Shown: positions 28,501-42,457, counted from the stretch's first letter. The stretch is 64,000 nt of DNA from Zerene cesonia (GCF_012273895.1 NC_052115.1:3038001-3102000), one strand, 5' to 3'. Notes: generated by a model not told the origin, from the sequence alone. Program-made: numbers and translations.

Positions 28501-29981
28501 TATATTCTATCTTAGAGCACCACTTTCTGCTAGTATGTATGTTATGAACATATCACTGACGCATTGTACTTATTTAAATAAAATAAAAAGAAAATGGTTT
28601 TTTGCTTCTTATTCTAACGGTATCAGTCATATGTATCAATAAATTTTAAGGTCTTCTTAATAATTACGATGTGCACTGACTTAGGACGTTTTTAGTTTAT
28701 TAATAAATAAAAATGGTGAACAGTTTGGGTGAATACTTTTTAATATACGCAATTTTTTATGAGAAGCTAAGTCGTTGCCTGAGCAGGCAGCCCCACACAG
28801 TCAAAGACGCAATTAAATATGAAAATTTTAAAAATTAAAGTTTACAGTTGTTAAATCTGATTATCAGATGATTTTAAGTTATTCGGCCATCGGTGTTATA
28901 GGCGGTCATTCTGATTAGACGATAAAATCATAATTTTGTATCGAAATTAAATTACTGATCATAGTTTATTTATGGCAAACAGATTCTAAGATTTAATTAA
29001 TTATGAACTACACCAATTGATATCAAATAATACTTTAGTTATTATAATTTGCAATAATATCGCAAGTTTTTAATGAATAAAAAATAACAATCGATTCTTA
29101 ACAAGACGGTCTAATATCAACATGATATATCTCTCATTGATGGCGCTACGGGGATCAATTAAAGTCAGAAAGAGACAGACGATGCATTCATCAATACGTA
29201 CGAACGGGACGTCGATAGTTATCAATCACGCGCCCGCGCACCATCAACGCCTGAAGAGATCTTTCGCTTAATTATTTCTATTATGATATCTTAAGAAATA
29301 TTAGCGTTATAATGCGATTTCCCACACTCATATGTAACCAGAATTCCAAGGTAAAAATTATAATTTATTAGATTAATTAATATGCGTCGCGTTTGTAATT
29401 TATTCGTATTTATTTTAAACCATTTAAATAAGGAAATATGGCTGATTTTTCATTACGGAAAGACTCCAAAAACTTCAACATAGTGTAATAAAGACAAGAC
29501 AGAAATTTTTTTTAGTTCCACAATAGCATAGCATATCGAAGCATATACTATATTATATACCAAACGTTAAATATATTTCAGCACCTGCGTATTTCCACAC
29601 ACAGCATTGATACTAGATTGCTCCGCAGCTAATTACACCAGCACAGACAGACAGTCAATCACTCATGATCTTATCATTTCCACGCCGATCTTTACAATAT
29701 AAAACCGTTTATACGGCCAGATAAACCGTATCTGATCCGTATCAAAACACCACTTTAGTTTGACCCCTTTGAACAATTAAAATATACAATAAAATAGCTC
29801 AGCTCACACTGGCCGTGTCTAACGACCGATGAGCTTCAATAGAGTACTTAGAGGATGATGAATTATGAGAAATATCAATCGTTGAAATTAATCAAGTACG
29901 AGTTAAACGACATCTAACATCGTGATAAGATGATTTTATTTCTAGCGAAACAATAAAGAAGAAAATAATGACATATTAAGT

Positions 29982-30177
29982 ACTAGCTGCGCCCCGCCGT
30001 TTCACCCGCGTAAGTCCCGTAGGAATATTGGGATAAAAAGTTGCCTATATATTATTCCAGTTGTTCAGCCGTCTACGTACCAAATTTCATTGCAATCGGT
30101 ACAGTAGCATTTGCGTGAAAGAGAAACAAACACACACACATCCTTACAAACTTTCGCATTTATAAAATTAATAGGAT
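29982..30177 (+). repeat. lepidopteran 'actagctgcgcccc...' repeat copy
   Basis: Starts actagctgcgccccgccgtt and carries the shared internal sections (ggaatattgggataaaaag, accaaatttcattgcaatcg). It ends in cacacacacatccttacaaa and ctttcgcatttataaaatta. The same layout is found at 44,744-44,940 and 60,567-60,775. It lies about 245 bp from the ARID exon, on its downstream side in gene orientation. Confidence 0.85.
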
Positions 30178-30424
30178 AGGATAAAGATTTTAATCAGAAA
30201 AAATTAATGCTAGGTGCATATGCCTATAAAGTAATATCAAAAACATAGAGTTTTGCTTTTCTATACTATATTTGAAACAATACCATACTATTATGTAGTA
30301 CGAATATTTAAATTCTTAATATAACCTATTATTAGTCAGCATCCATCAACAATCTATAAAAGAATAAACCAATATGTCCTTAACAATCATGTTATTAAAA
30401 ATAAAGTAAAATCTATTCACTAAC

Positions 30425-30497
30425 CTCTCTTCTGCATGAACGAAAACAAATCGTCTAGGAACTCCTTCCTCTGGGGGTCATCGCTGATTTCATACAA
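30425..30497 (-). CDS. dri: dead ringer first ARID-domain exon
   Basis: A 73-bp exon (24 codons plus one base), phase 0 in and phase 1 out. The acceptor is ...ttgtattgttccag ending at 30,498, with T-rich sequence and CTAAT branch-point-like motifs upstream. The donor is G|gttagt at 30,424. It encodes LYEISDDPQRKEFLDDLF followed by SFMQKR and the first base of a glycine codon. This is the first part of the ARID DNA-binding domain and is almost invariant in the family, which makes it the strongest single identifier in the window. In known proteins the next residues are GTP(I/V)NR; the matching exon was sought on the minus strand in 1-30,420 and not found, so the following intron probably exceeds 30 kb. 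Repeat copies lie 245 bp to the left and 53 bp to the right of the exon. Confidence 0.95.
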
Positions 30498-30550
30498 CTG
30501 GAACAATACAAAATAAACATTAGATAACGATATTAGCTATGTATAAATAT

Positions 30551-30736
30551 ACTAGCTGCGCCCCGCGGTTTCACCCGCGTAAGTCCGTATCCCGTAGGAA
30601 TATCGGGATAAAAAATAGATGTTGGCCGATTCTCAGATCTACCCAATATGCTTACCAAATTTCAGAGGAATCGGTCAAGCCGTTTCGGAGGAGTATAGAG
30701 ACTAACATTGTGACACGAGAATTTTATATATAAGAA
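30551..30736 (+). repeat. lepidopteran 'actagctgcgcccc...' repeat copy, second subtype
   Basis: The head is the same as the 29,982 copy (actagctgcgccccgcggtt), but the 3' half is of the other subtype (ggaatcggtcaagccgtttc, ending gacacgagaattttatatat), like the copies at 5,703 and 47,742. It begins only 53 bp from the ARID exon acceptor. Confidence 0.85.
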
Positions 30737-30767
30737 TACGTGAAATATATGCATCCAGTATAACGTT

Positions 30768-30830
30768 TTTTATTTATTTATTTATTCTTTATAGTACATA
30801 TCACCGAAAGAAAAACAATAAATTGTCATT
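30768..30830 (-). repeat. (TTTA)n with a possible tail of the same SINE-like family
   Basis: About five TTTA units, then attctttatagtacatatca. Read in reverse this looks like the tataaagaataaataaataa tail of the 59,868 element. Only the tail is present, so the assignment is weak. Confidence 0.4.
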
Positions 30831-31060
30831 ATAAAAAAGACTATGCCGGCACATATGAACTAAAACGTTCTTATGTGTATGTGTGTGGATTATTTACTAT
30901 AAGTTTGTCTGCTGAGTGTCTTTCTACTCTTATAAACGTGAAAAAAATAGGATAATAAACAAAGTTCAAAAACTGGATTCCCACATGGGCTCCTAAATTA
31001 AAACTCCATACAATAAGGTAAATTTCAGCTACCACTAACTGCATCGCCTATACTTTCCCA

Positions 31061-31101
31061 TGACGTCACACGTGTATCGCCATATAAAAACGTATGCAAA
31101 T
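31061..31101. promoter_or_regulatory. composite CRE / E-box / octamer motif cluster
   Basis: The full palindromic CRE TGACGTCA (31,061-31,068) directly abuts the E-box CACGTG (31,069-31,074). An ATGCAAAT octamer (POU site) follows at 31,094-31,101. It is a dense, exact set of sites in 41 bp of intron, about 560 bp upstream of the ARID exon. A candidate enhancer. Confidence 0.35.
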
Positions 31102-34007
31102 GATGACAAGGTTAGAGGCTAGCAGTTACATGAATAATGAAATTCATATTCGTAGGAAGCACGTGCACCCGCATGTCCGGGAACACAAATAGTGCATTAC
31201 CTAACGACATTGACAATGTGAACTTTAATTAGCATTTAATTGGAGGTGAAAGCACACTAAATAGAGTTGAATGTTCTTTATGCATTGATGTATTTAGACA
31301 CAAACTTAATTACAAAGTTTAAGGTGCTGCATTTGCACACTCCCAGAATACCAATGATGCTGTTGAAACTTTTGTATCATTCCGAGCAAGAAGATACAGT
31401 GTTTGTGTGATTATTGTTATTATCATCAAACCTGGATAAGTGTACAAAGTTTGAATTAAATCTGTCCGTTTAGAATGTGACGAGACCGAGCCGATTAGAT
31501 ACAAATAAATAAACATACAGGTGAAGCTAATAAAAAATGTGATATAACTCGTTTCGTATAAGTGAACAAGGGATAAAACATGTGATATAAAATTAATTTC
31601 ATAATTAAATTATATTGAGATCAAAGATGTTTGGCGACGTTCCAAAACTACCTCTAAATGTAAAAAATGTATTATAAAAATAATTCATATAATGGCTTCA
31701 TTACACTATAACACGGTTACAAACAGCGGTAAGAGTAAATACTATAAAATAATGACTTATACACGAGAAAATTCATACATTAGAAATAATTGAAGAGGCA
31801 CAATTAGACCCGCAGATGTAGTAAGCAAATGACACGGCACAGCGGGAGTGTATCGTCCATAATTACTCCGATATCCGCCATTTAAATGCACTTGGCAATT
31901 TAAAATGGAGTACGCTTGTATCGCTTTAGATAAACTTTACGCATGATCGCCGAAGCACGTTGGAAATGTTAAAATTTGAGCTGTTAAAAACCGATTACAT
32001 TAACTACAGAATTTCGAGCGTGTGGTGGCGTTAATAGACAACAAACATTACATTAAAGGTTTCTACTCTAAAGATGTAAATGACAATAAAAGAATTGAAG
32101 AACTTTAACAAACGGTCTTAAATAAAAGCCTAATTATTCAATACTAAACAAGTTGAGTGTATGGAAATATTCGCGATCAAATCTTTTCAAACACTAGCGC
32201 AGGTACAGTTATAACACTCATTCTCATAAATGAAGCCGAATCGAATAAACATTATTGACTCAACGTTCAAAGCACGTGTCATATAAAAAATCTGTTAAAC
32301 AAATGGTCTCATCCGCCTAAGTACCTTAATATCCACACGGCGCCGTACGATCAAACATCAAGTATTTGCATTGAACAATAACATATAGGCACTTAACGAA
32401 CTGTGCCGTGGAACGGACAGAGAAACTCCATTTGACACTTCCTGTTTCCGACTAATATATTTGTACACTCTCATTAAAGGCTAGATAATGGACGCATTGG
32501 GGTCGCGTCGTGCGAAATTCCAATCGAGGATTCTGAAAAATGATGGATCCATCTTTGAGAGGATGAGCGAACTGTAATATACCAAGTTAAGCTACCATAT
32601 ACCTAGTGGTTATAGGTATACGTAATGATTTTAGAAGCCTAAATGAAGAATCTGAATAACTATATCCTGATGATATTTCCCAAAATAAACACAATAAAAC
32701 TCTTTGACGCGGACTTTATGATTCGAAAACAAATTAAACCCGTTGATGTTTCTTAATTGGACCGTTTCTTTTTGCTGCTATGCGCTAATCGAAAACGTTC
32801 GAGTTGTGATTAATCGCGAGGGGCGAGTCGGAGTCGACAGTGATCCCCAAGATTGATGCGCATGCGCCGGTGGATCGTGATCACTACACTCTTTATTGAC
32901 ACCACGCTTATATCCATTTGAATATATAACAATTAGGGCACTATTCAAGTTCAAAAGTCAGATCGGTAAAGATCCCTAAATATGTGATATCGCCGCTCAA
33001 TAAATTGTATTATCCTGTCTCATACCATTATGCTTTCCACGATGTGGGGTTTTATACAATACATTAATAAACCAAAACTAATTGGTAATAATTTGACGTA
33101 TTATAAGCTTCTATGCTTTGCTTCGTCATATTGGGCGGTTATATTAGACGGTAGTCAAATAAACAAAACAATTGTTAATAGACATAATCATTGAACATTA
33201 AGTCTTAAATTAGTTTCTTATTCAGTCTCATATATGGCAACACATTTTCGTTAAGCAAATGTGAATTCTCGCATCGCTAGATCCATTTAAAAATAGATAA
33301 GCTACAGACGATTCCCAACACGGGGACGTGTTACATTATGCAGGCCAATTATAACAAAACAGTCAATGGCTATAAAGATTTCAACGGACACTCGATGTGA
33401 AAAGTTTGCAGACAAATTATTGTATGAAATGCCGTGAATATTATCATAACAGGCTCGTATTGTCGCCCACCGGGCCGCCGATATTTGAATCACAAAACTC
33501 GATGGTAAGCCGCGTAATCTCTATTGTGATGTGCCAATTACTGACTCTCCCCTTCCGCTTGAATAAATAAATAAATATTGTGACACTACGTTTAGCCAGA
33601 TTAATAACAATACCCGACGCATCGCTGAATATTTTAACGCGGTTTGGTATTTTTATTCGTGTTTTCTAACTTCAACGGCTTTGTGAATAACGCTTTTTCT
33701 GCGTAACTGTGCTGTCAGTGTTTTGTGTTATATATAGTGATTTCAAAATGGTTAGCTGTTTATTCTATTTTTTAGATTATATTACTAAAAATACACGGAA
33801 AACTTCGCCCAAATATTTTCGGCAATTAAACTTGTATAACATGTTTTGGTTATTGATTACAGTAAAACAAAAAATAGTATTTACAAAACCTAACATTTTC
33901 TTATTTAATATCGCAAATCATCATCGTCGACAGGCCATTTTGCTCGTCTCAAGTGATGTACTCAATCTTAGATAGCTTGATTACGAACAATGTAGCTTCA
34001 AGTTTAT

Positions 34008-34028
34008 ATCCAACTTTACGAGTTGGAT
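34008..34028. repeat. 8-bp inverted repeat
   Basis: atccaact, loop ttacg, agttggat. Perfect arms; no terminator or RNA role is implied in this intron. Confidence 0.7.
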
Positions 34029-37000
34029 GTTTATTTTATGGCTGGTACAAACCAATCAGTCGTGTTTCCATGTCATCAGACAAATTGCGTTCATAACCTA
34101 TTCGTAATTATTGTGATGAAACCTTCAGCAATCAACAATCAAGTAGAGGACACTTGATGCGCGATTGTTTTTGATTTTTTATTCAGTCTCTGGGTCTGGG
34201 TTTGGACTTGCAATGTGTACAACGACGATGTATAGAATATTCAAGAATGAGTGTTTTGAAATGGAAAAGAATCTTAAATTGCTGGGAAATATATTTAAAT
34301 ATGAGCTAAGTGAAGCGTAGAAACAGAGATTTAAGAAATAATACTTAAATTCTAATATTGACGTCATCCAGCGCTTCATACAATTGCTTGAACTTCTGTC
34401 ACAGCGCTGCGTAACATCAATTTTTGATTTAAACGTCAACCGTTGAAAATTCTCAATGGACAAACCGAAGCAGGCGAACACAAGGTTAACGTTCCCACAA
34501 TGAAGCCTATAGTTATAAATATTTGTATAATACAAATCGTAAGTCAACATTGAATCATAGGCAAATAGGACAAGGTGCACGAGATATTATTGAAAACGTT
34601 TAAATCTGCGAAGCGAACTTTGATAGACTATTGTATTCGGAAGATCGATTTACGTTGATCATTTTATTAGACGTACAGCCTTCATTACACAAACAATAAA
34701 AGTACTGAAAACTGATGGCCTATTACGTGATTTAAATCTAAATAACATTACGTAGGTGCTTATGCACCTCTAAGGAACGTATTAAATAGGCACAATACTG
34801 CCAGTACAATGAGAATAAAAACATAAAAAACTTGAACATATAGACGAATAAATAAGAACCTTATAAGGAAGCGCTATATTTTTAGCCTTAATATAAATAA
34901 CTTGCATGCAGATTTATAGCGAATGTGGTCATGACAATACTGGCATCGAATAACCATACAATATAAGACAAACGTACTCACGGCGATAGAACCGAACGGC
35001 CGCACGCCGCAAGACATTTTCAAATAGCTGGCAATAATTCAAAATTGTAATATAAGAGGGATGGATTTATAAATAAACGAGGACTCACTAGGTGTAAGTA
35101 AGACAGCGTTTATGGAAATGCCGGGGATTTACACTTATTGGGTTTGGATGTTAGAGATACATTAGGAATACATGTATGCATTATCAATACTCGCGTAGAA
35201 TTACTCATTATTTTGACAGTTTCACATACTTAAACATATCTTTACTGATTTATGACAGTCCCATGAAGCAATGTGTAATTAAGAGACAAAATATGATGTG
35301 TTCAGATAAACACGAGCGAGCGCATATAGATTTTAATTATAATAAAAGCAAAACTCTACTATCTTATACTATACATATACGTATATATATTATACGTATG
35401 TACATCCTGTCATCAAAGAATTACAATGTATATTTCATAATTGAACAGTAAAATTTCAGCAAGTTGAAGTCGTGTGTGCGATAAGTTGACCTATTTCCAA
35501 TCGACGCGAAGTAATTATAATGACAAACAGTAGCCATGTAGACTGACTATTAATTTTTCAATTGCGCTGATAAGATACCACCGTTTATATATGATGGTGA
35601 CAATTATACTTGCAAACGATAAACGCAGGAATAAGTTATGTCTTGACCTAGAAATGTATTAGAAATTTTTATTTCTACTTGCAAAGAAACTATTAACATA
35701 TTTAATTATATTGTTTTACTAATTTAAACGTTAAGAAGATTTTCTGAAATTGAATAGTATTTGCAAAAAAAGGCGACAAGTGTACCAGTTTTCAGAAACA
35801 AACATTTGAATTGTTATTATTCAAACATCCTAAATGTTCGAACTGCTCAATGGGAAAACCTTTCAACGATTTACATCTTCGGACGTAAAATTGGCGATTT
35901 ATATAAATTGGTAAACATACAACCATAGATTCATTGATAACTTACGCCTTAATACTACAGTGTTCGCGTCTTTTATTACCAAGTCACTGAAACCACAAAA
36001 CGCAGTCACGATTGCGTGATAACTGCGCAATAAATATAACAGAAACGAAATTACGCGCAATTTGTAAAAATTGTACGTTTAATCGTTAAAAGGAAAACTT
36101 ATGTATCGGTAGGGGAATCCGAGAAATAATTTGGTGCTGAGAAAAGGTTTCGTAGAATGAGGAGTTATTCAGTGTGATGTGATAGGCAGGTGTCGGTCTT
36201 CTAGTCCAGTTGTGGGCCTTAACTGGCGATGTAATGAAGTAAACAAATAGCGGTTCGCGGTAAAAGACAAAGGAGTGAGCGTCTCACGTGCATGAGGAAA
36301 ATAATGAAAGCAACACTAAGAACTATTTTTACGTGTAGTATAGCATAATTGTTGAGGTAAGTTACTGTAGTATCCTTAGCGTTTACTCTGTTTAAACTGT
36401 ACTCAATCAGATATTAAAATGATTAATTTACTCTATGCTTGACTAGAAATTATTTATTTTATATTTCGCAGAGCTTTTTTCCTAAGAATAATTTACATAC
36501 ATAAATAACATTCTACACAAAATCAATGGTATACCATAGCGAATATATTACCTACTACATTATTAAGCTCTTTATATAAAAGTGGCAATAGCTAATTATT
36601 AGAGTTAACCAATCCTTTAAAACAATATACGTAAAATGCTATGAATCGGCGTTCGGTCATTGTGGAAAACCTCTGTCGTTTGTGGGAAGGTTAATAATAT
36701 ATATCGTATTCAGTTCATAACTTGAAGCACATGTTAGTTAATTGTAAAATACGGCCTGCGAGGGCGATGGCCGACGAAACAAAGCCTCAATTGATAGCAG
36801 TGTCGAAATTTAAGTGAACTCCACCTAAGGAGAGCCATTACCCACACTTACATAAATTAACAATCCATACATTACGGATTTTCTTTTACTCGACTTTTCC
36901 ATTAATTATTGCGGACATTGTTCTGTAGAAAACCATTTGGCCTAGAACTTTTATACAGTTTTCACATTTCAACGTGCTGATTTTAATAAATCCCTTATAA

Positions 37001-40000
37001 ATGTTGTATATTTTACTTGCGAAATGGATTTATTTAGAATAGTGATGATAAAGAATAAAGCCAGATATAAATAAAAGACGATATATGCATTTCTGTTGAA
37101 CACATAATCTAATATTATTATCACACTCAGATAAATAAATAACTAAAGTACTTAATTATTTAAAATGTCATTCCTAGCCTAATTTCATAATCAGTTAGAT
37201 TTTTATGCATACACAAATTAAATTCAATACTTAATCGAAAGTATTCATTTAATTAACGTGAATAATAAACAAAACATGTCGATGCCCATTTGATACAGTT
37301 CTAGGTGCTAAGTGCGCTTTGTTTGTATGTTTGAACACAAATTACTACTCATTTACTGAACGCAGCTCTCTCTGATTGATAGGTTGTTCTCATGGGTTCG
37401 TTTAAATGATTTAATTTATGGATGTTTTTTAATATACTAATTGTAAATTTTAATAATGGGTTTATTATTTTTTTTAAATTGTAATATTTTTTACTCAGAT
37501 AAATGAATATTACATATTTATTGGGCGAATCCGTCTCTATTGGGATTGGGAAAACCATAAAGAAGTTAATAGTTATTTATTTATGAATTATAAATATATA
37601 TGCAACAATACATTACCTGATTCACTTTTCCCTATGTTTAGTTATTAGATGTTAATATATTTATATGTTGCAAGTTCAAATTATAAAATGTAAAACATCT
37701 ACGTAGTTTCTGAGAGAAATCTTTATTAAGAACATTACATAATCCTTCTAGGAGTTGTATAATCATTAAAGGCATGGATTGTCTGACCAAATAATGGGTG
37801 GTCAGTGGCCAATGGTATTATTCCGCACAAGTAGTCGTGTAATCGACAAAAACAATCTGCCACTGGTCATAACGCGTGCCCATTCTGTACCACGCATCTA
37901 TGTTACTGGAAGAGATGAGAATTATATTTTAATGGCTCTTACCGCCAGCTTCGCCCGCGTAATCAAAGAAAGTCATAGGATTTAGCCGCATCAAATCCAA
38001 ACTCAAACTCAATCATTTATTAATCAATTTGACTTCTTATAGGAGCACTTTATAATCGTTATAACATAGTTTTTACATATAACACCGGTCCGGAAAGCAC
38101 ACAGAAAGGCCCGCAAGTAACTCTGTAGCTGCTCTTTTAAATATGCAATTATGTAGATTTTAAATATATATCATAATAATAAATATATATAATACCTTCA
38201 TTTCAATTATGCCAAAGAACTGTCCTATGATTCTTACATGTCGGATACACATGAAAACTTATGATCTTTTCTAATAAAATTGTAAAAACCAATCGCATCT
38301 AGCTGTATATATCAACAAAGTATTGAGTCGAGTAGACAAAGTTGCGCGATTACACGCCCTCCTTTGATCTCCAATTAGATGAACATTTCGGCGTGATCAA
38401 CCCTAGGGGAGATTGCTTACATATGTGCCGTGTGCCAGCCCTGATTGTGCGCCTCTAATTATGTATGTTCGCAACTTCATTTGTGTTAAGTTCTATATAG
38501 TATTTAATAATAAATCTATTGTAGAAGTGTTTATGATGTTTGCTTTTTTCTATAAGTATTTTTTTATATCAACGTCGCTAATGGAGCTGTTGGGTTGCAA
38601 ATAAATTACCTAGCCTACCCATTGCATAAAATGCAATTGTAATAGCAAAAATATCTACCATATTCTCATTAGTAGATTTTTTCCTATTTCATTTATCGTG
38701 TCGTTCCCGAAAAAAAATCCAATGCTTTAAACATTTTATCTTTCTTAATAACATTAATGTAATATTAAAATCCGAACTGAAGGAAAAGTGCCCCGTATAA
38801 TGTGTTTTTCTCTAAAAGCGGATATCTTAAGCCGTGTCAATGAAGAGGAGCGAAGGAAAGCCGACTATCGTAATAAGACTAAACTCATTCGGATCACTTT
38901 GACCGATAAATTGCGTCCTACGATCACGTGTAGTGGATTATTTCGTGCTATATGAAAACCGTTCATTTTACACACTTTCAATTGGAATCCGAAATAGATA
39001 TAATTACCATTAATGTCGTTTTGTAGTTAAAAAAGAGCTTTTTACTTTGAGTACAGCTAATATATAATAAATAAAAAAATAAAATAAACAAGATTCATAA
39101 TACCTAATTAAATGTTTAGAATAGGTTTAAATAAAATTTCGAATTTACATGACCTATAAACTATATAAAAATTTAATTTCAAAGCAAAATATCCGCTAAC
39201 GTAATAGGAATATCAATGAAATATCTGAACCAATATATTTCTATTATGATTACGTATATATTTATATCCATAACCACGCTCGAGAATCATTCACTCTACA
39301 CTTCTAACAATTCTCATGTCACCATTTAAAACAATATTAACAGACTAAAAAACCTTTCTCTATAGTCTATAGTCTATGCTTTACTCTTTACTCTATAGAT
39401 CAATACTGTCAATCGTGTAAACATGAACCAGTCACAGCATGCCATAGACATTAGCACGACCATGCGACTCGCTCATTCATACACAGAACTAATCAAACAT
39501 TGCGCTTTCTCGTTCTCTTGAGGGCTTGGAAATATCCTTGCATCAGCCATATTGTTTTTATTAGAGGAGATTTATATTATATATTAGTATAGTAATTAGT
39601 TATGTAAAGTCTATAGGCAACAACTGTAAATCCAGGTATCGTTTTTACTTGTTACGGCAAAAAAATCTAATTAATGATAGCTTTAAGAAATATTATTCTC
39701 AAAACTATAGCAAATCCACTAAAATCAACAAAAAAAATCAATTAATTTCGGAAGAATTTAGTTATAAATACTTTAAAGCGAGATTTTTTTAAAAGAAAAA
39801 AAATTAATCACAATTTTTTTGATAATGCTATTATAGGTAAATATTTTGTTAATATAATAATACTCAGTAGAGGAATAATATATTTACATTAAATATTACT
39901 TCAGAATTCATTCGGGCATTACGAAACCGTATACTTTAGAACATACATACGTAATGCTTATGCGAATTCCTTTGAATAAAGGCGTCAATCTTTCAGAATA

Positions 40001-40564
40001 TTAATAATTTTAACACTAATATACTTCATTTATAAAACAATGCAAAACGGCAAATAATCGTCCGACATCATTTGTCCATTTATAAAAATTACTTATAATG
40101 TCGTACTTACTTATAAATCCACAGTCTACATTAACAGATACAAATTAAATTATAAAATAATATACATCGTAAATAATAAAAATACCATCGAATATCTATT
40201 ACCTATCTAAGACATGAACAAATTAACACTTAGAGGCGTTATTAACACATAGGCACAAAGATATTCGCAAGGGATTTTCACCGCATAAGGCTCTTAATGA
40301 ATACGCACACACGCATACAACGAATGGTGCATTTATTTGCAGGTGTAAACGCGCGGTCAATGCACTCGATTTACGTATGTGTGCATGTGACACAGAAGAG
40401 GCGTGACAGTGGCTAAGTTTTAATATTTTTCTATAGATTATATAGGTAAGTACTTTAAATTATTGCAATTTATTATAACGTTAAAAATATGTATTATTTT
40501 AATAAGAGGTATAGCTGTACTTAAATATCCACAACTATAATATAATCTGATCGAATTTATTTAA

Positions 40565-40567
<3 letters not shown>

Positions 40568-40595
<28 letters not shown>
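40568..40595. repeat. (TA)n microsatellite
   Basis: About 14 uninterrupted TA units within intron. Confidence 0.95.
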
Positions 40596-40598
<3 letters not shown>

Positions 40599-42324
40599 TC
40601 TGATCTTTAGCTTTTAGCAAAACAAAATAAATCTAAAATGAAATCAAATATAATTTGGACTCACTACTTTTAATCAAAACACTCGAGTATATAATCTAAA
40701 ATTTGCACTGTGAACCCATTAAAAACTGAACAACAATTGAGCTTTTCACTACATTTATTCTCAAAGTTATCATGTCTTAAAATATATGCCTAACTATATT
40801 AAATACATTTAAATTGAGTATACTGCATGAGCTGCTCTATGGTGTCACTCACACCGCAGTGGCCACACAAGCGACATGCTAATTTCTTTGCGAGCCCAAC
40901 AATTGCTTAACGTTGTAAATGAGGATCTATACATTTGCAAAATTTCCTTAACAATATCTGTACATATATAGAAAATAATAACATATACTTTAATGTTATT
41001 ACTTACACTATTAAAAAACATATCAACGTTTTATTAAAATACCGAATATAAAATGCACTATGATATTTCGATTTGAATAATCTCGGATAAATAACACATT
41101 ATTTTGATGTCGTATTTTATTTTATTCGTCGTAAATTTACGTTCGCAGTAAACTTGGATGTAAGACAGATAAATCAACACGGATAAAAAAGATGTTTAAT
41201 CCGATCATAACTAAATGATATAAAATTATCCGTCTCTCGCATTATCCCGTAATAAAATGTACAGTCATAAAACCTCTGACCAGTGGCCACCCCTGTTATT
41301 TCGAAGTGTCATTTTCATAGCAAGAGCATATATTAATTAGGTTAACTTTTTTATATCCATTAACAAATTTGCGGCCAGTATTAGTCGGTTACCAAAGCCA
41401 TTCGATTGGTTTTAAATTCAAATCGTTCGATAAAGTAAATAAGAATTTAAAACCAATTTAAAAACAAAAAAGGACATATAAACCAAAAAGTATTCGAAGT
41501 CAATAGAACCTTATTTTATTATAAAAATTATTTTGCAAAGCGACATTTTATCTAATGTAACCAAAGCTAATAAGAGATACCTATTTGTTACCCATTTTGT
41601 TTTATACAAAAACGAATTAATATTAAATATGACAACATTTATCAAAATAACTTTACGCTCAACGGTAATCAAGGGAGATTAAACACCTATTAAAACGGTC
41701 CATAAATTATCAAAATTTATATCGTTACCATTTTTTTTAATCTGTCCGCCTCATTATTAATTCGATACGTTTTATATTAAAACTATAATTAACTTCCACA
41801 TAAAAGGTCCCTTAAGCAGATCGCCAAAGATTTTATTGTAAGATTTAATATTCATATATCATTTGCAGTCTACTATTTTATTACTAATATAATGTTATTG
41901 TTCTGTTAACTCATTTCTTGATTCGAAGGACGTCTGTTCATCTTTTATTTCTTATCTGCACATTTATATATTGTATTATGTATATTCGAAATATATTTGT
42001 TTTTAACGTCCTTTAACCTTCAAAATTACTTGTATACTTAATTATAATGTAACGTAATTAATACTTATATTGTTGTGCGATATAAATTAATAAATTTGTT
42101 TAATTAAGTATCAATTAAGATAATCGATATCAAAGTAAACAAAAAATGTATTGTAAAATTATTTATTGTAATAAGTAAATAGCAATTAAATATTTATAAA
42201 CAACAAAAGAAATAAAAAATAACTTGTAAAAATAACTTAATAAAATTATAAAAAGCGCGGTATAAAATTACCTATTGTTATCTAAATTTATAAATTTCAT
42301 AATTAATTGAATTAAAAATATTAC

Positions 42325-42432
42325 CTTTTTCTTATCAACTTCAAAAAAATTTGGCATTTTCGGCGGATCATTGTGAATCGAGCTTTGAAGCTGCTCCTCC
42401 ATGATAGAATTGAAGAAATCCATGAATTCCAT
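42325..42432 (-). CDS. candidate alternative first coding exon of dead ringer
   Basis: On the minus strand an ATG at 42,432 opens 36 codons (MEFMDFFNSIMEEQLQSSIH, then NDPPKMPNFFEVDKKK) that end at a consensus-like donor, AAG|gtaata. The exon ends in phase 0, which matches the start of the ARID exon at 30,497, so splicing would give ...FFEVDKKK|LYEISDDPQRKEF. The end of the peptide loosely mirrors the constitutive ...FEEQYKQVRQ|LYE. If used, it would make a short isoform with an intact ARID start but without the Ser/His/Pro-rich N-terminus. An in-frame stop lies upstream at about 42,480. An alternative reading is an internal 135-bp cassette exon (42,459-42,325, phase 0 to 0) using a weak acceptor at 42,460. 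The ATG-plus-promoter reading fits better. No homologue was recalled for this peptide, and an unrelated nested gene cannot be excluded. Confidence 0.55.
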
Positions 42433-42457
42433 GTAATTATTCCGATTAAAACAAAAA

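Larger units (their letters stand above)
23873..29981 (-). other. intron sequence: no gene recognised
   Basis: AT-rich. Contains the listed repeat relic and the SINE fragment. A small GC-rich spot lies at 27,780-27,825. The sections 25,590-27,600 and 27,930-29,980 show nothing I can name. Confidence 0.6.
30831..42324 (-). other. giant-intron sequence: no gene recognised
   Basis: Contains the CRE/E-box/octamer cluster and the TA microsatellite. A fragment with cgccagcttcgcccgcgtaa at about 37,943-37,970 resembles the tail of a lepidopteran repeat. A short tatagtct tandem lies near 39,360. The longest frame, 133 codons on the minus strand at 34,179-34,580, is unlike any protein I know. Confidence 0.6.

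Noticed and set aside
30539..30733. 64-codon plus-strand frame
   Set aside because: Lies wholly in the repeat copy at 30,551-30,736.
34179..34580. 133-codon minus-strand frame
   Set aside because: Longest gap-free minus frame apart from the dead ringer one, but the composition is that of translated AT-rich DNA, with no motif and no splice context. Its end may be repeat-derived.
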